From CAWATZ01 sp963784995 (GTDB lineage Bacteria > Planctomycetota > Planctomycetia > Gemmatales > Gemmataceae), in the NCBI GenBank assembly GCA_963784995.1, contig CAWATZ010000003.1:2418001-2482000 (forward strand): a stretch of 64,000 nucleotides of DNA. Reading direction: 5' to 3'. A program made the position numbers and the translations under genes. The notes beneath the pieces are model-generated. The model ran no database searches. It saw nothing but the letters and a program-made list of their open reading frames with translations, and had not been told where the DNA came from. Positions 1-9,479 of the stretch are shown piece after piece. How positions within the stretch are numbered: position 1 is the first letter of the stretch; the number at the start of each line of letters is the position of its first letter.

Positions 1-925
1 CCAACCTGTCCTGGTAATCCAGTCCGGCGAGGAAGTGTTCTCGGATTGGTCGGACGTGACGATCGCGCAGGCGGTCGTAGAGCCGTTTATCGTAGGTGTA
101 ATCGAAGCCCTGCTGCTGCAGCGTCCATTCCATGTCCCAGTAGACCTCGGCCATGAAGCAGAAGTCCTTGGCCCGCTCTCGCACGCGCTGCGTCGCCTTC
201 GGCCAGAACGGCTGAGACTTGATGCCCCAGGTCCGTTCAAAGACCTCCGGCAGCACCAGCATGGCCATGTCGCAGCGGACGCCATCACACTGCCCGGCAA
301 TCTTGACCAGTTCGCCGATCATCGCCTCCTGTGTGGCCGGGTTACCGTAGTTGAGCTGGAGGGCGTCCGGCCAGCCGGGGAAATACGGGTCGCGGCCCAG
401 GGCCAGCAGCCGGTCGCCCTTTTTCCGCTTGACCCAGGTATAGTTCTTGGGCGCGCGGGTCAGGTCCAGCTCGGTCCCCGGTACGAAATACTCCGGATGG
501 TCTTCCACCCAGGAGTGATCCAGGCCCGTGTGGTTGGGGACAAAATCGAGCAGCAAACGCAGCCCGCGCTTCCGGAGCCGTTGGCGCAGCCGGGCCAGGG
601 CGGCGTCGCCGCCGAGGTCCTGATGCACCACGTAGCCGGTGATGGCAAAACCGGACCCGGGGATGTCCTCCTCGCGCAGGTCGGGCAGGGTCTCCTGAAA
701 CTCGTGCCGCCATTCCGGGTTGCTGCGCGAGATGCGCTGTCCCACGAGGCCGGTCTGCCAGACGCTCAGCAACCAGATCCAGTCGAAACCCATCTCCTTC
801 AGGCGGTCCAGTTCCGCGTCCGGAATGTCATCGAGCGTCGCGCGCCGGCCCAGCTTCCGGGACAGGTCCGTCAGCCAGACGCGGGTGTTGATCTGATACA
901 GCGAAGGATAGCGTGGCGTTGTCAT
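1..925 (-). CDS. GH13 alpha-amylase family glycosidase (3' end outside window)
   Basis: The minus frame is open from an ATG at 925 to the window edge, giving 308 residues of a (beta/alpha)8 glycosidase. GH13 signature regions are visible: region I DFVPNH at residues 127-132, region II GVRCD with the nucleophile-type Asp at 219, and region III MAEVYW with the acid/base Glu at 260. The family hydrolyses or transfers alpha-glucosidic bonds. No signal peptide is seen, so a cytoplasmic role in alpha-glucan or trehalose metabolism is likely; the exact substrate cannot be read. The start overlaps the stop of the upstream transporter gene as ATGA, which suggests translational coupling. The C-terminal part lies beyond base 1. 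Confidence 0.9.
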   Translation of the reverse strand, partial: MTTPRYPSLYQINTRVWLTDLSRKLGRRATLDDIPDAELDRLKEMGFDWIWLLSVWQTGLVGQRISRSNPEWRHEFQETLPDLREEDIPGSGFAITGYVVHQDLGGDAALARLRQRLRKRGLRLLLDFVPNHTGLDHSWVEDHPEYFVPGTELDLTRAPKNYTWVKRKKGDRLLALGRDPYFPGWPDALQLNYGNPATQEAMIGELVKIAGQCDGVRCDMAMLVLPEVFERTWGIKSQPFWPKATQRVRERAKDFCFMAEVYWDMEWTLQQQGFDYTYDKRLYDRLRDRHVRPIREHFLAGLDYQDRL

Positions 926-1836
926 GGCGTCATGGTTCCCGTACGTTCATTGGCTCCGACCTGGAGCGGGAGAGCTTGCATCTCTGTTGCCTCCGGCATT
1001 GCGGCGAACAGAACGGCGCACCCGAGGGCCGCCAGGATCGAGACAAGGGCATAGGCGACCACGGCCGTGACCGCGGGAGTGTCTGCAAAGTTGGTCGAGA
1101 CGATCACCAGGCCCACAGCGGCATTCCGAGCCGCGGTCGTCAGGGCAAGGCTTTTCCGCGTCGCCAGGCCCGGGCCGCCGCAAAGCCAGCCGATCCCCAG
1201 GCTGGCCAGGAGCAGCAGGAGCATTCCGATCCAGCCGCGCAGCCGGACCAGGGCCAGGGTTTCGTACTCCTTGTACAGCAGCAATCCGACCACGGCAAGG
1301 AGCAGCAGATTGGCGAGCAGATTAACGGGTTTACTGATCCGTTTGGTCCATTGTGGCGCCGCGTGGTGGATGGCCAGGCCGACGGCCAGGGGAAGGATCT
1401 GGACGATCAGCAAGGTCCGCACGATGGCCAGGTAGTCGAGCCGCAGCTCGCTGTCCGACAGGAGCGGCGCCAGCAGAACGCAAAGCAAGGCCGGCGAGAG
1501 CAGCGCCGACACTCCGGCCAGGATCACCATCTGACCGATGGCATGGGGAACGTCGCCCCGGGCCAGGGCCGCGAAGGGCGGCCCCACCGGGCACCCGGGG
1601 CAAACGGCGAGGATGAGGAACCCTGCCGACACCAGCGGATTGGCATTGAACAGGTACAGCAAACCGATGGTGACCGCCGGAACCAGCACGAAGTTGGCCG
1701 CGAGACCGGCCACGACCTGCCGGGGCTTTCGCATCGCCGCCAGCACTTCCGCAAAGGTCACCTTCAACCCCATCGACAGCATGATGACGATGAGGCCGGC
1801 AACGGTCAGCAGTTGGACAAGGCTGGCGAGATTCAT
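922..1836 (-). CDS. Bile acid:sodium symporter (BASS) family transporter
   Basis: 304 residues, almost entirely hydrophobic, with about nine to ten predicted membrane helices. Helix pairs containing CPGCPVGPPF (about residue 80) and TTAARNAAVGL (about residue 235) resemble the conserved crossing-helix segments of BASS/SBF transporters. The family moves organic anions with sodium; the substrate is unknown here. It is upstream of and overlaps the GH13 gene by 4 nt (ATGA), so both are probably on one mRNA with the GH63 gene further upstream. A BASS transporter tied to glucan enzymes is unexpected. The family call is firm, the substrate is open. Confidence 0.85.
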   Translation of the reverse strand: MNLASLVQLLTVAGLIVIMLSMGLKVTFAEVLAAMRKPRQVVAGLAANFVLVPAVTIGLLYLFNANPLVSAGFLILAVCPGCPVGPPFAALARGDVPHAIGQMVILAGVSALLSPALLCVLLAPLLSDSELRLDYLAIVRTLLIVQILPLAVGLAIHHAAPQWTKRISKPVNLLANLLLLAVVGLLLYKEYETLALVRLRGWIGMLLLLLASLGIGWLCGGPGLATRKSLALTTAARNAAVGLVIVSTNFADTPAVTAVVAYALVSILAALGCAVLFAAMPEATEMQALPLQVGANERTGTMTP

Positions 1837-1865
1837 GGCGTCGCTTCACACGCGGAACACACTTC

Positions 1866-1934
1866 GGCGAGCGGCGCGGCGTCAGCCCGCCGGTAGGAGC
1901 CTCTTACCGGCGGGCTGACGCCGCGCCGCTCGCC
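1866..1934. repeat. 69-bp palindrome, family A copy 1
   Basis: Two 29-nt arms (left arm starts GGCGAGCGGCGCGGCGTCAG) are perfect reverse complements around an 11-nt loop. It lies between the GH63 gene and the BASS gene, 16 nt past the GH63 stop. The same arms recur at 28097, 38423 and 44059 with different loops. It could act as an mRNA hairpin, but no U-run follows it here on either strand. Confidence 0.95.
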
Positions 1935-1950
1935 ATTCTATTGGCGCCTC

Positions 1951-4706
1951 TTATTGACCGGCGGCCGGCGCAGTGCCGGCCGCGGCGCCCAGCTTCTTGA
2001 AATAGGCCGACTTGCTGGCATCAAGGTCTTTTTGCTCCACGGTGGCAAACAGATGCATGAGCCGGGCGACGACCCCCGTCCAGCCGGTCTGATGGTTGGC
2101 GCCGAGCCCGGCCCCGTTGTCGCCGTGGAAATACTCGTAGAAGAGGAGGCAATCACGCCAGTGCGGGTCCTCCTGGAACTTCTGGCTGCCGCCGAAGACC
2201 GGGCGTCGGCCGTCCTTGTCTTTGAGGAAGAGGTTGGCGAGGCGCCGGCTGATCTCCTCGGCGACTTGCAGCAGGTTCATGCGCTGGCCGGAGCCCGTGG
2301 GGCACTCCACGGTGAACTCCGGGCCGTAGTAGGCGAAGTAGTGCATCAGGGCGCGGATAATCAGCGCGTTGACGGGCATCCAGATCGGGCCGCGCCAGTT
2401 GGAGTTGCCGCCGAACATGCCCGAGTCGGACTCCGCCGGCAGATAGGACACCCGGTACTCCTGACCGCCCGCCTGAGTGACGTAGGGGTGGTCGGCATGG
2501 TAACGCGACAGCGAGCGGATGCCGTAATCGCTGAGGAACTCGTTCTCGTCGAGCATCTTCGCCAGCACCCGGCGGAGCTTGGTTTCATCCAGGATGGAGC
2601 CGAGCCGCCGGCCAGCTGACGCCGGGCTTCATCGGGTCGTGGATCGCTGCGCGGATCTCGGGACGCGCCTCCAGGAACCACTGCAGCCGTTGCCCAATCT
2701 CCGGGTATTTGGCCATGGCCGCTCCGTCATAAACCGTGGCCGCACACAGAGGGAGCAGACCAACCATCGACCGGACCTTGAGTCGCTGGGCGCTGCCGTC
2801 GGGCAACCGAAGGACGTCGTAATAAAACCCGTCCTCCTCATCCCACATACCCGTGTCACTGCCGAGGTGCGCCATCGCCGACGCGATCCACAGGAAGTGT
2901 TCCGCGAACTTGAGCGCCATCTCCCCATAGTCCGGATCGGTCAGGGACAGCTCCACGGCGATCTCCAGCATGTTCTGGCAGAACAGCGCCATCCAGGCGG
3001 TGCCGTCGGCCTGCTCCAGGTAGCCGCCGGTGGGCAAGGGGTGCGCTGCGATCGAACACGCCGATGTTGTCCAGGCCCAGGAAGCCCCCCTCGAACACGT
3101 TTCGTCCGGACCGATCCTTGCGATTGACCCACCAGGTGAAGTTCAGAAGCAGCTTCTGGAAACAGCTCTTGAGCCAATCCCTGTCCCCCTCTCCCTTCAG
3201 TCCCTTCTCCAGCCGGTACGTGAAGATGGTGGACCAGGCATGCACCGGCGGGTTGACGTCGCCGAAGTTCCACTCGTAAGCGGGGATCTGGCCGTTGGGG
3301 TGCATGTAGCGCTCGCGCAGCATCAGCTTCAACTGCTGCTTGCCGAAATCCGGGTCCACCAGCGTCAGGGCCAGGACGTGGAAGGCCAGGTCCCAGGCCG
3401 CGTACCAGGGATACTCCCACTTGTCCGGCATGGAGATCACGTCGCCGTTGTACATGTGGTGCCAGTGGTCGTTGCGCGGTGCGGCCTTGCGGGTCGCCTT
3501 GAACGGGTCGGAGCCGCGTTCTTCGAGCCACTTGTCCACGTCATAGAGATAGAACTGCTTGCTCCAGAGCATGCCCGCCAGGGCCTGACGCATGACGTTG
3601 GCCGCGTCGGCGTTCAGCGACCGGGGGATGACGGTCGCGTAAAACTCGTCCGCCTCCCGACGCCGGGCTTGCAGCACTTCCTCGAACTGGGTGCCAAACG
3701 GATTGGCCGCGGCACCGTTGCTCTGACCAAGGACGGTCGGAGTGACGGTGCTGAGCCGCAGCCGGATCACCTCACACTTGCCGGGATTCACGCTGACGCG
3801 ATAATGCGCCGCCGTCTTCGTTCCCCGTTTCTCCGGGTTCACCGCCGCTTCCTGGCCGTGGACGACGTGGTTGTTGATGCCGTCCTTGACGAAGGGAGTC
3901 CGATTGGGAACGCCGAAGATGCGCTGGGTGTTGGTTTCGTTTTCCGTGAACAGCAGAGCCGCGTTCCCTTCACAGTACAGATAGCGTTCTCCAAGGGTGG
4001 GATCGGTTGCTTTGACCGCGCTCCAGCCTGGGCCGCCAGAGAGCTGGACGAGGGTCGGTCTGTCCAGATTGGTCTGCCAGGACCAGAGGTTGCGGAACCA
4101 GAGCGTCGGCAGGACGTGAAGCTCGGCCGCTGCCGGGCCGCGATTGTGGATCGTTAGCTGGATCAGGATGTCCTCGGGCGACTCCTTGGCATACTCGACG
4201 AACACGTCGAAGTAGCGGTCCTCGTCGAAGATCCCCGTATCGAGCAGCTCGTACTCGAACTCGTTCCGGCCCCGCTGCCGGTTGTTCTCGATGAGATCGC
4301 CGTAGGGATAGGCCGCTTGCGGGTACTTGTACAGGTACTTCAGGTACGAGTGGGTCGGCGTGCTGTCGAGGTAGAAGTAGTACTCCTTGACGTCCTCGCC
4401 GTGGTTGCCCTCGCTGTTGGTCAGGCCGAAGAGCCGTTCCTTGAGGATGGGGTCCTTGCCGTTCCACAGGGCCAGCGCGAAGCAGAGCCGCTGGTGGTCG
4501 TCAGAGATGCCGGCCAGGCCATCCTCGCCCCAGCGGTAGGCGCGGGAGCGGGCCTGGTCGTGGGAGAAGTAGTCCCAGGCATTGCCGCCTTCGCTGTAGT
4601 CCTCGCGGACGGTGCCCCACTGGCGTTCGCTCAGGTACGGGCCCCATTTCTTCCAGGGGACCGCCTGGTCCCGAGCTTCTTCAAGACGGGTCTTTTCCGC
4701 AGTCAT
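1951..4706 (-). CDS. GH63-type glucosidase, split by two +1 frameshifts
   Basis: Three minus-strand segments in three frames (4706 to about 3040, about 3040 to 2610, about 2610 to 1951) together read as one protein of about 917 residues resembling bacterial mannosyl-oligosaccharide glucosidase-like (GH63) enzymes. Recognisable stretches include WKKWGPYLSERQWGTVREDY near the start, WEYPWYAAWDLAFH in the middle and the repaired joints FDRSAPLPTGGYLEQADG and SILDETKLRRVL. The first shift is an extra base in GGGG at 3038-3041; the second is an extra base near 2610. Homology continues unbroken across both, so sequencing error is more likely than decay. The enzyme would cleave alpha-glucosyl residues in the cytoplasm, fitting the GH13 neighbour downstream. 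ATG at 4706 is the natural start. Confidence 0.85.
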
Positions 4707-4909
4707 TGGGCACCTATTTCTGGCTCAAGATTGTCTACCGGGTTGACGGGAGTTTGTCAGTCTACCCAATTCTGGAGGCAAAAGCCACGTAAAAGAGAAC
4801 CGAATCCGCACAGACCGATCAAATTGCAGGTCGATTGATCCCGATTCGGTACAATAGTTCCGCAGGTTTTCCCGAGCGCCTGGCGACAAACACAACAAGG
4901 AGGCGGCAA

Positions 4910-5119
4910 ATGATCCGAACCGAGCAACCGCAGGTGTTTCTGTACGTGGACCGCAACTTGCCCGGTTGCTGGATTGTGCGCGATCGGGCCGGGGACTTCT
5001 GGAGGGCGCCCGCCGGCGACCATGCCTGGGACCGGCGCGAACCCTACGTACTCACCGAAGACGCCCAGCTGGAATCGGTGCCCGGCCACTACAAGTACCT
5101 GCTGGGGATCGCAGACTGA
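4910..5119 (+). CDS. Small conserved-looking protein of unknown function
   Basis: 69 residues starting at an ATG preceded by AAGGAGG, a strong ribosome binding site that decides against the longer upstream start at 4835. The protein is polar, with no membrane segment or cysteine pair, and contains VDRNLPGCWIVRDRAGDFWR followed by a short acidic tail. I do not recognise a family. It sits between the divergent GH63 gene and another small unknown gene. Confidence 0.7.
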   Translation: MIRTEQPQVFLYVDRNLPGCWIVRDRAGDFWRAPAGDHAWDRREPYVLTEDAQLESVPGHYKYLLGIAD

Positions 5120-5255
5120 GCTGCAAGATGATCAAGGAGCTGCTGGCAGGAGTCCGCGAATCCAGGAGAGAAAAACCTGCGGCCAGCGGAGCAAATCCGC
5201 AGTGAGACGTTGAGCTGCTCGCCAATCAACCGGGGCACGAAAGGAGACAGCCGCG

Positions 5256-5594
5256 ATGGCCACGATTCCCAGCAAGCAAACGCCGGCCCCCGAGCCGGTG
5301 GAGACTGTCGAGGAGAAGTTTCGCAGACTGGCGGCCGTGTGGCTTGCCGAGACGGCTTACGTCTCCTCCAGCAGCGACCTGGTTGCTCATCCCGCGTTCC
5401 AGGAGATCGTCGGCATGGGTCCAGCTGTTATCCCGCTGTTGCTCCGGGAGCTGGAGAACCGCACCGGGCACTGGCACCGGGCGCTGCGGCGGATCACGGG
5501 GGCCGACCCGGTCCCACCCACGGAGCGAGGAAACATTGAGAAGGCAGCTGAGGCCTGGTTGCGGTGGGGGAAGGAGCAGGGATACGGATGGTAG
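5256..5594 (+). CDS. Unknown soluble protein, 112 residues
   Basis: ATG with AAAGGAG eight bases upstream. The protein is helical in character, with no signal or membrane segment; the segment MGPAVIPLLLRELEN resembles a HEAT-like helical pair, followed by GHWHRALRRITG. It overlaps the next reading frame at 5588, an arrangement typical of a two-gene unit. The function is not recognised; such pairs in planctomycetes are often made of this protein plus a DUF7689-like partner, which I recall rather than can prove here. Confidence 0.7.
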   Translation: MATIPSKQTPAPEPVETVEEKFRRLAAVWLAETAYVSSSSDLVAHPAFQEIVGMGPAVIPLLLRELENRTGHWHRALRRITGADPVPPTERGNIEKAAEAWLRWGKEQGYGW

Positions 5595-5720
5595 AACCGA
5601 GCCTGGAGGACATCTTCCCGGGGCTCCGAAACCAACCGTATCAAATCCAGAGCCCAAGGGATCGCAAGTACAACTGCATCGTGTTGGCGGCTGAGGTGAA
5701 TGCCGCTTGCGGCCTGGCGC
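5588..5720 (+). pseudogene. Truncated DUF7689-like fragment
   Basis: Starting at an ATG that overlaps the end of the preceding gene, about 30 residues (LEDIFPGLRN, then RDRKYNCIVLAA) look like the N-terminus of DUF7689-type proteins, where LFPGL and YNCIAWAAG are typical. After NCI the expected tryptophan-rich continuation is absent and the frame runs on antisense through the next gene to 5989. I read it as a remnant whose 3' part was lost. The end coordinate is approximate. Confidence 0.4.
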
Positions 5721-5765
5721 AACAAATGATCGCGCTCAACCGCAAGCGGCTTGAGCAACGAAACT

Positions 5766-6392
5766 TCAATCCTGAGTCCGGGCGTAGGTCATGCCCACGC
5801 CAACAGTCGCCCCCGGAGGCGGTGGCTGCTCGACCACAACCGGCTGCTGCACCGGTTGCACGTAGACGTAACGGGGACGACCATAGCCCGGCCCGTAAAC
5901 CGGGACCGGGCCCGAAGTGTACTGCATGGTCTGGATCACCGGATCCGAGATGCCTTGCTGCTTCAGCCAGACGATCTGGTCTGAGGTGAGGTTGAAGATG
6001 GCACCGCAAGTCTGGACGTGCTGGATGATCACGGCATCGTTGACGCCGGCCTGGTGCATCTTGGCCACTTCGCTGAGTTCCTGGTAGCCGCGCTGCTGGG
6101 CCGCGGCCACCGATTGGGCCACCCGGCGATCCCGGCCATCCTCGGCAGCGCCGCTGACGCCGCCGACCGTGCCACCGATGGCGGCGCCAGCCGCCGCTCC
6201 CTCCAGAGGACGGCCGGCAGCCAGGCCCAACAGCGTACCAAAGAATCCGCCGACGACCGCGCCACCGGCAATGCCTTGCCCGGTGTTGCTCATCGAACTG
6301 CAGCCACAGGTCGCCGATAACGGCAACAGGACACCGGCCAGCAGGACCACGAAGCGCTGGCCGATTGCTTGCGGTTGTTGGGTAGGTTTCAT
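5766..6392 (-). CDS. Glycine-zipper outer-membrane-type lipoprotein
   Basis: 208 residues from the ATG at 6392. The N-terminus is a lipoprotein signal with hydrophobic core VVLLAGVLLPL and lipobox LSATC. It is followed by glycine-zipper repeats (GGAVVGGFFGTLLGLAAG, then GAAAGAAIGGTVGG) at about residues 40-85. The C-terminal third has IVWLKQQGISDPVIQTM and a Pro/Val/Gln-rich tail. Glycine-zipper lipoproteins of this kind sit in the outer membrane and influence its integrity; the exact role is unknown. The annotated start avoids a longer open frame to 6500 that has no signal peptide. Confidence 0.8.
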   Translation of the reverse strand: MKPTQQPQAIGQRFVVLLAGVLLPLSATCGCSSMSNTGQGIAGGAVVGGFFGTLLGLAAGRPLEGAAAGAAIGGTVGGVSGAAEDGRDRRVAQSVAAAQQRGYQELSEVAKMHQAGVNDAVIIQHVQTCGAIFNLTSDQIVWLKQQGISDPVIQTMQYTSGPVPVYGPGYGRPRYVYVQPVQQPVVVEQPPPPGATVGVGMTYARTQD

Positions 6393-6628
6393 AAAACAGT
6401 TCCGTCGGCTGTCCGGTTCTCGGGCGTTGGTCGCACAGGGACAGCCAGCTGTGCAGCTCCTGCCGTGGGACGCCATAGCAAGATCTCCTCCGGTGGTCAA
6501 TCTCTCTCCGGGTTGTCGCCCGGAAGGAATTTCCCTTTTCTGTTATCGGCAGGGAGGGCAGGCAACGTGACGGTGCGACGCGGTTTTCTTCCTCTGCCAG
6601 CCGGAGGGGCCTTGCCGGCCCTGCTTCC

Positions 6629-9274
6629 ATGCCAGAAAAGCTCCACACTCTCGAAGGTATCACCGAATGGCGCCTGGGCAATGGCCTGCGTGTGCTTCTG
6701 TTCCAGGATTCCTCCTCGTCCAAGGTAACGGTCAACCTGACCGTTTTTGTCGGCTCGCGCCACGAGGGCTACGGCGAAACCGGTCTGGCTCACCTGCTGG
6801 AACACATGCTCTTCAAGGGCACTCCCACTCATCCCGAAGTGCCCAGACTGCTCAAGGACCGCGGCGCCCAGTTCAACGGCACCACCTGGGTCGATCGCAC
6901 CAACTATTACGAGACGCTCAACGCCGGCGACGACAACCTGGAGTTCGCCATCCGCCTGGAGGCCGATCGCCTGGTCAACAGCTTCGTTCGTGGGGAGGAC
7001 CTGGCTTCCGAGATGACCGTGGTGCGCAACGAGTTCGAGCGCGGCGAGAACAACCCGCAGCGCATCCTCGCCCAGCGCATGCTGTCCACCGCCTATGAGT
7101 GGCACAACTACGGCAAGACCACGATTGGCAATCGCAGCGACATCGAGCGCGTGCCGATCGAACGGCTGCGTGGCTTCTACAGGAAGCATTACCGGCCGGA
7201 CAACGCGATGGTGGTCGTGGCCGGGAACTTCCAAGAGGAGAAGGCCCTGGCCCTGCTCGCCAGGTATTTCGGAGCGATCCCGAGACCGACGCCGCCGCTG
7301 GAGACGCCTTACACCGAGGAACCGCCGCAGGACGGCGAGCGCGCGGTGACGCTGCGGCGGGTTGGCACGATTGGCCTGGTCGGGGCGGTCTACCACGTCC
7401 CGTCCGGGGGCCACCCCGACCATGCCGCCCTGGACGTGCTGGCCACCGCTCTGACTCAGGAGCCGGCCGGCCGGCTCTATCGCGCCCTGGTCGCGGGCCG
7501 GCTGGCGGCCAGCGTCTCGGCCGTGGCCTATGGCTTCCACGATCCCGGCGTGTTCCAGGTGATGGTGCAAGCCGAGAAGGGACAGGCGGTTGAGGTCGTG
7601 CGAGACGCCCTGCTCACGGTCCTGGAGACGCTGCAGACCGAGCCGTTGACCGAGGAGGAAGTGGCCCGGGCCCGGAGCAAGCTGGATAAGAACTGGGAAC
7701 TGCTGCTGAGCGACAGCAACCGGGTGGCAGTCGTCCTCACCGAGTGGGCCGCCCGCGGTGACTGGCGGCTGTTCTTCCTGCATCGCCAGCGGCTGGCCCG
7801 GGTGACGGCGGACGACCTGACCCGCGTTGCACGCTGCTACCTGCAGCGGAGCAACCGCACGGTCGGCGTGTTCATTCCCACCGAGACGCCGGGGCGCGCG
7901 ACCATCCCGCCGACGCCGGACCTGGTCCAGATGGTCCAGGAGTACAGGCCGGTCGAGGCCGTGGCCGCCGGCGAGTTCTTCGATCCAACGGTTGCGAACG
8001 TCGAGCAGCGCCTCCAGCGGACGCAGTTGCCTTGCGGGGTCAAGGCCCTGCTGCTGCCGCGCAAGACCCGCGGCGAGGTGGTCCAGCTGAGTCTGACGCT
8101 CCACTATGGCAATGAGGAATCGCTCCAGGTACGTACCAGCAGTACGCAGTTCCTGTCCCGGCTGATGACGCGCGGCACGCGGAAACACAGCCGGCAGGAA
8201 ATCGAGGACCTGCTGGATGGGCTCAAGGCCCGGCTGACGCCCAGCGGCGTGCTGGGCGACGTGGGCTTCACCGTCGAGTGCAAGAAGGACGCGATCCCTC
8301 GGGTGCTGGAGGTCCTGGGCGACATTCTGCGCGAACCGAGCTTTCCTGTCGAGGAGTTCGACATCCTCAAGCGGCAATACCGCGATGCCCTGGAACGGAC
8401 CCGCACCGAGCCGCAGGACCTGGCCGCTCGCGCCCTGCAGCGCAAACTCAACCCGTTCCCGCCGGAGAACGTCCGCCACGTCCCGACCATCGAGGGGTCG
8501 ATCGCCCGGCTGGAGGCGGTGACGCACGCCGAAGTTGCAGATTTGTGGAGCATGCAGCTGGGCGGCCAGAACGGCGAGCTGGTGCTGGTCGGCGACTTCG
8601 ACCCCGACCGCGTCGTCGAGCAGACCGAGGCCATCCTGCGGGGCTGGACGGCACCAACGCCTTATCGCCGCATCGAGCGGCCGGCCGTCGCGGGAATCCC
8701 GGGCGAGCGCGTCACCATCGAGACTCCCGACAAGGCCAACGCCGTCTACGCCGCCGGGCTGACGCTGGCGATGCGGGATACCGACCCGTACGTCCCGGCC
8801 CTGGAGGTGGGCAACTTCCTGTTCGGCAGCGGCTCGCTGTCGTCGCGCCTGGGGACCCGGGTGCGTCAGAAGGAGGGGCTCAGTTACAGCGTTTCCTCCC
8901 GGTTCCAGGCCGACAACCGCGACCGCTCGGCGCTGTTCTCGATCTCGGCCATCTTCAACCCATCCGCCAGGGAGCAGATCGCCTCGGTGATCCTCGAGGA
9001 GCTGGAAAAGATGCGGCAGGGTGACCTCCTGGAGCCGGAACTGGAGTCGGCCAAGGAGGCGTTCCTGCAGAGCCGGAAGGTGCTTCGGGGCAATGACCGC
9101 GTCCTGATCGGCCTGCTCCGGGAGTGCTTGCAGGCGGATCGGACCATGACCTATCACAGCGACCTGGAACGCCAGGTGGCCGAGCTGACGCCCGCACAGG
9201 TCACGGCCGCCTTCCGGGAACACCTCAAGCCCGAGAAGCTGGTGGTCATCCAGGCGGGCGACTTCCGTCTGTAG
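6629..9274 (+). CDS. M16 family zinc metallopeptidase, two-domain (pitrilysin/insulinase-like)
   Basis: 881 residues. The inverted zinc motif HLLEH occupies residues 55-59 with the third ligand region NEFERGEN around 134-141, so the N-terminal M16 half should be catalytic. The second half (about residues 450-881, from TQLPCGVKALLLPRK) is the second M16 module without a zinc motif, as usual for single-chain members. There is no clear signal peptide. It probably degrades peptides. The stop codon TAG at 9272 lies inside the palindrome that follows. A 908-residue frame on the other strand is a shadow. Confidence 0.92.
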   Translation: MPEKLHTLEGITEWRLGNGLRVLLFQDSSSSKVTVNLTVFVGSRHEGYGETGLAHLLEHMLFKGTPTHPEVPRLLKDRGAQFNGTTWVDRTNYYETLNAGDDNLEFAIRLEADRLVNSFVRGEDLASEMTVVRNEFERGENNPQRILAQRMLSTAYEWHNYGKTTIGNRSDIERVPIERLRGFYRKHYRPDNAMVVVAGNFQEEKALALLARYFGAIPRPTPPLETPYTEEPPQDGERAVTLRRVGTIGLVGAVYHVPSGGHPDHAALDVLATALTQEPAGRLYRALVAGRLAASVSAVAYGFHDPGVFQVMVQAEKGQAVEVVRDALLTVLETLQTEPLTEEEVARARSKLDKNWELLLSDSNRVAVVLTEWAARGDWRLFFLHRQRLARVTADDLTRVARCYLQRSNRTVGVFIPTETPGRATIPPTPDLVQMVQEYRPVEAVAAGEFFDPTVANVEQRLQRTQLPCGVKALLLPRKTRGEVVQLSLTLHYGNEESLQVRTSSTQFLSRLMTRGTRKHSRQEIEDLLDGLKARLTPSGVLGDVGFTVECKKDAIPRVLEVLGDILREPSFPVEEFDILKRQYRDALERTRTEPQDLAARALQRKLNPFPPENVRHVPTIEGSIARLEAVTHAEVADLWSMQLGGQNGELVLVGDFDPDRVVEQTEAILRGWTAPTPYRRIERPAVAGIPGERVTIETPDKANAVYAAGLTLAMRDTDPYVPALEVGNFLFGSGSLSSRLGTRVRQKEGLSYSVSSRFQADNRDRSALFSISAIFNPSAREQIASVILEELEKMRQGDLLEPELESAKEAFLQSRKVLRGNDRVLIGLLRECLQADRTMTYHSDLERQVAELTPAQVTAAFREHLKPEKLVVIQAGDFRL

Positions 9275-9337
9275 GGTGGGCCTCGCTGCGTGTCGCCCGA
9301 CTTTCTGTCGGGCGACACGCAGCGAGGCCCACCCTAC
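9271..9337. repeat. 67-bp palindrome overlapping the M16 gene stop
   Basis: Arms of about 30 nt (left arm GTAGGGTGGGCCTCGCTGCG and on) pair across a loop of about 7 nt. The TAG in the first bases of the left arm is the stop codon of the peptidase gene. Confidence 0.92.
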
Positions 9338-9427
9338 GACCTCCCCGCAGACTCCTGTATTCGATCTGATCGCGGTTTAGACCCGGCTTGTTTTTCCGCC
9401 CCAGGAACGGTAACCAGTCGCCGCCCA

Positions 9428-9449
9428 CGGAGGACCGCGCGGTCCTCCG
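9428..9449. repeat. 22-bp perfect palindrome upstream of the 9480 gene
   Basis: CGGAGGACCGC followed by its exact reverse complement, with no loop, 30 bp upstream of the next ATG. It could be an operator for a dimeric regulator or simply another intergenic hairpin. Confidence 0.6.
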
Positions 9450-9479
9450 CACTTCCCCGGACCCTGGGAGGATCATTGG

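Noticed and set aside
6497..9223. 908-codon open frame antisense to the M16 peptidase gene
   Set aside because: High-GC codon-position shadow; low-complexity composition and no domain, while the plus-strand frame has a full M16 protein.
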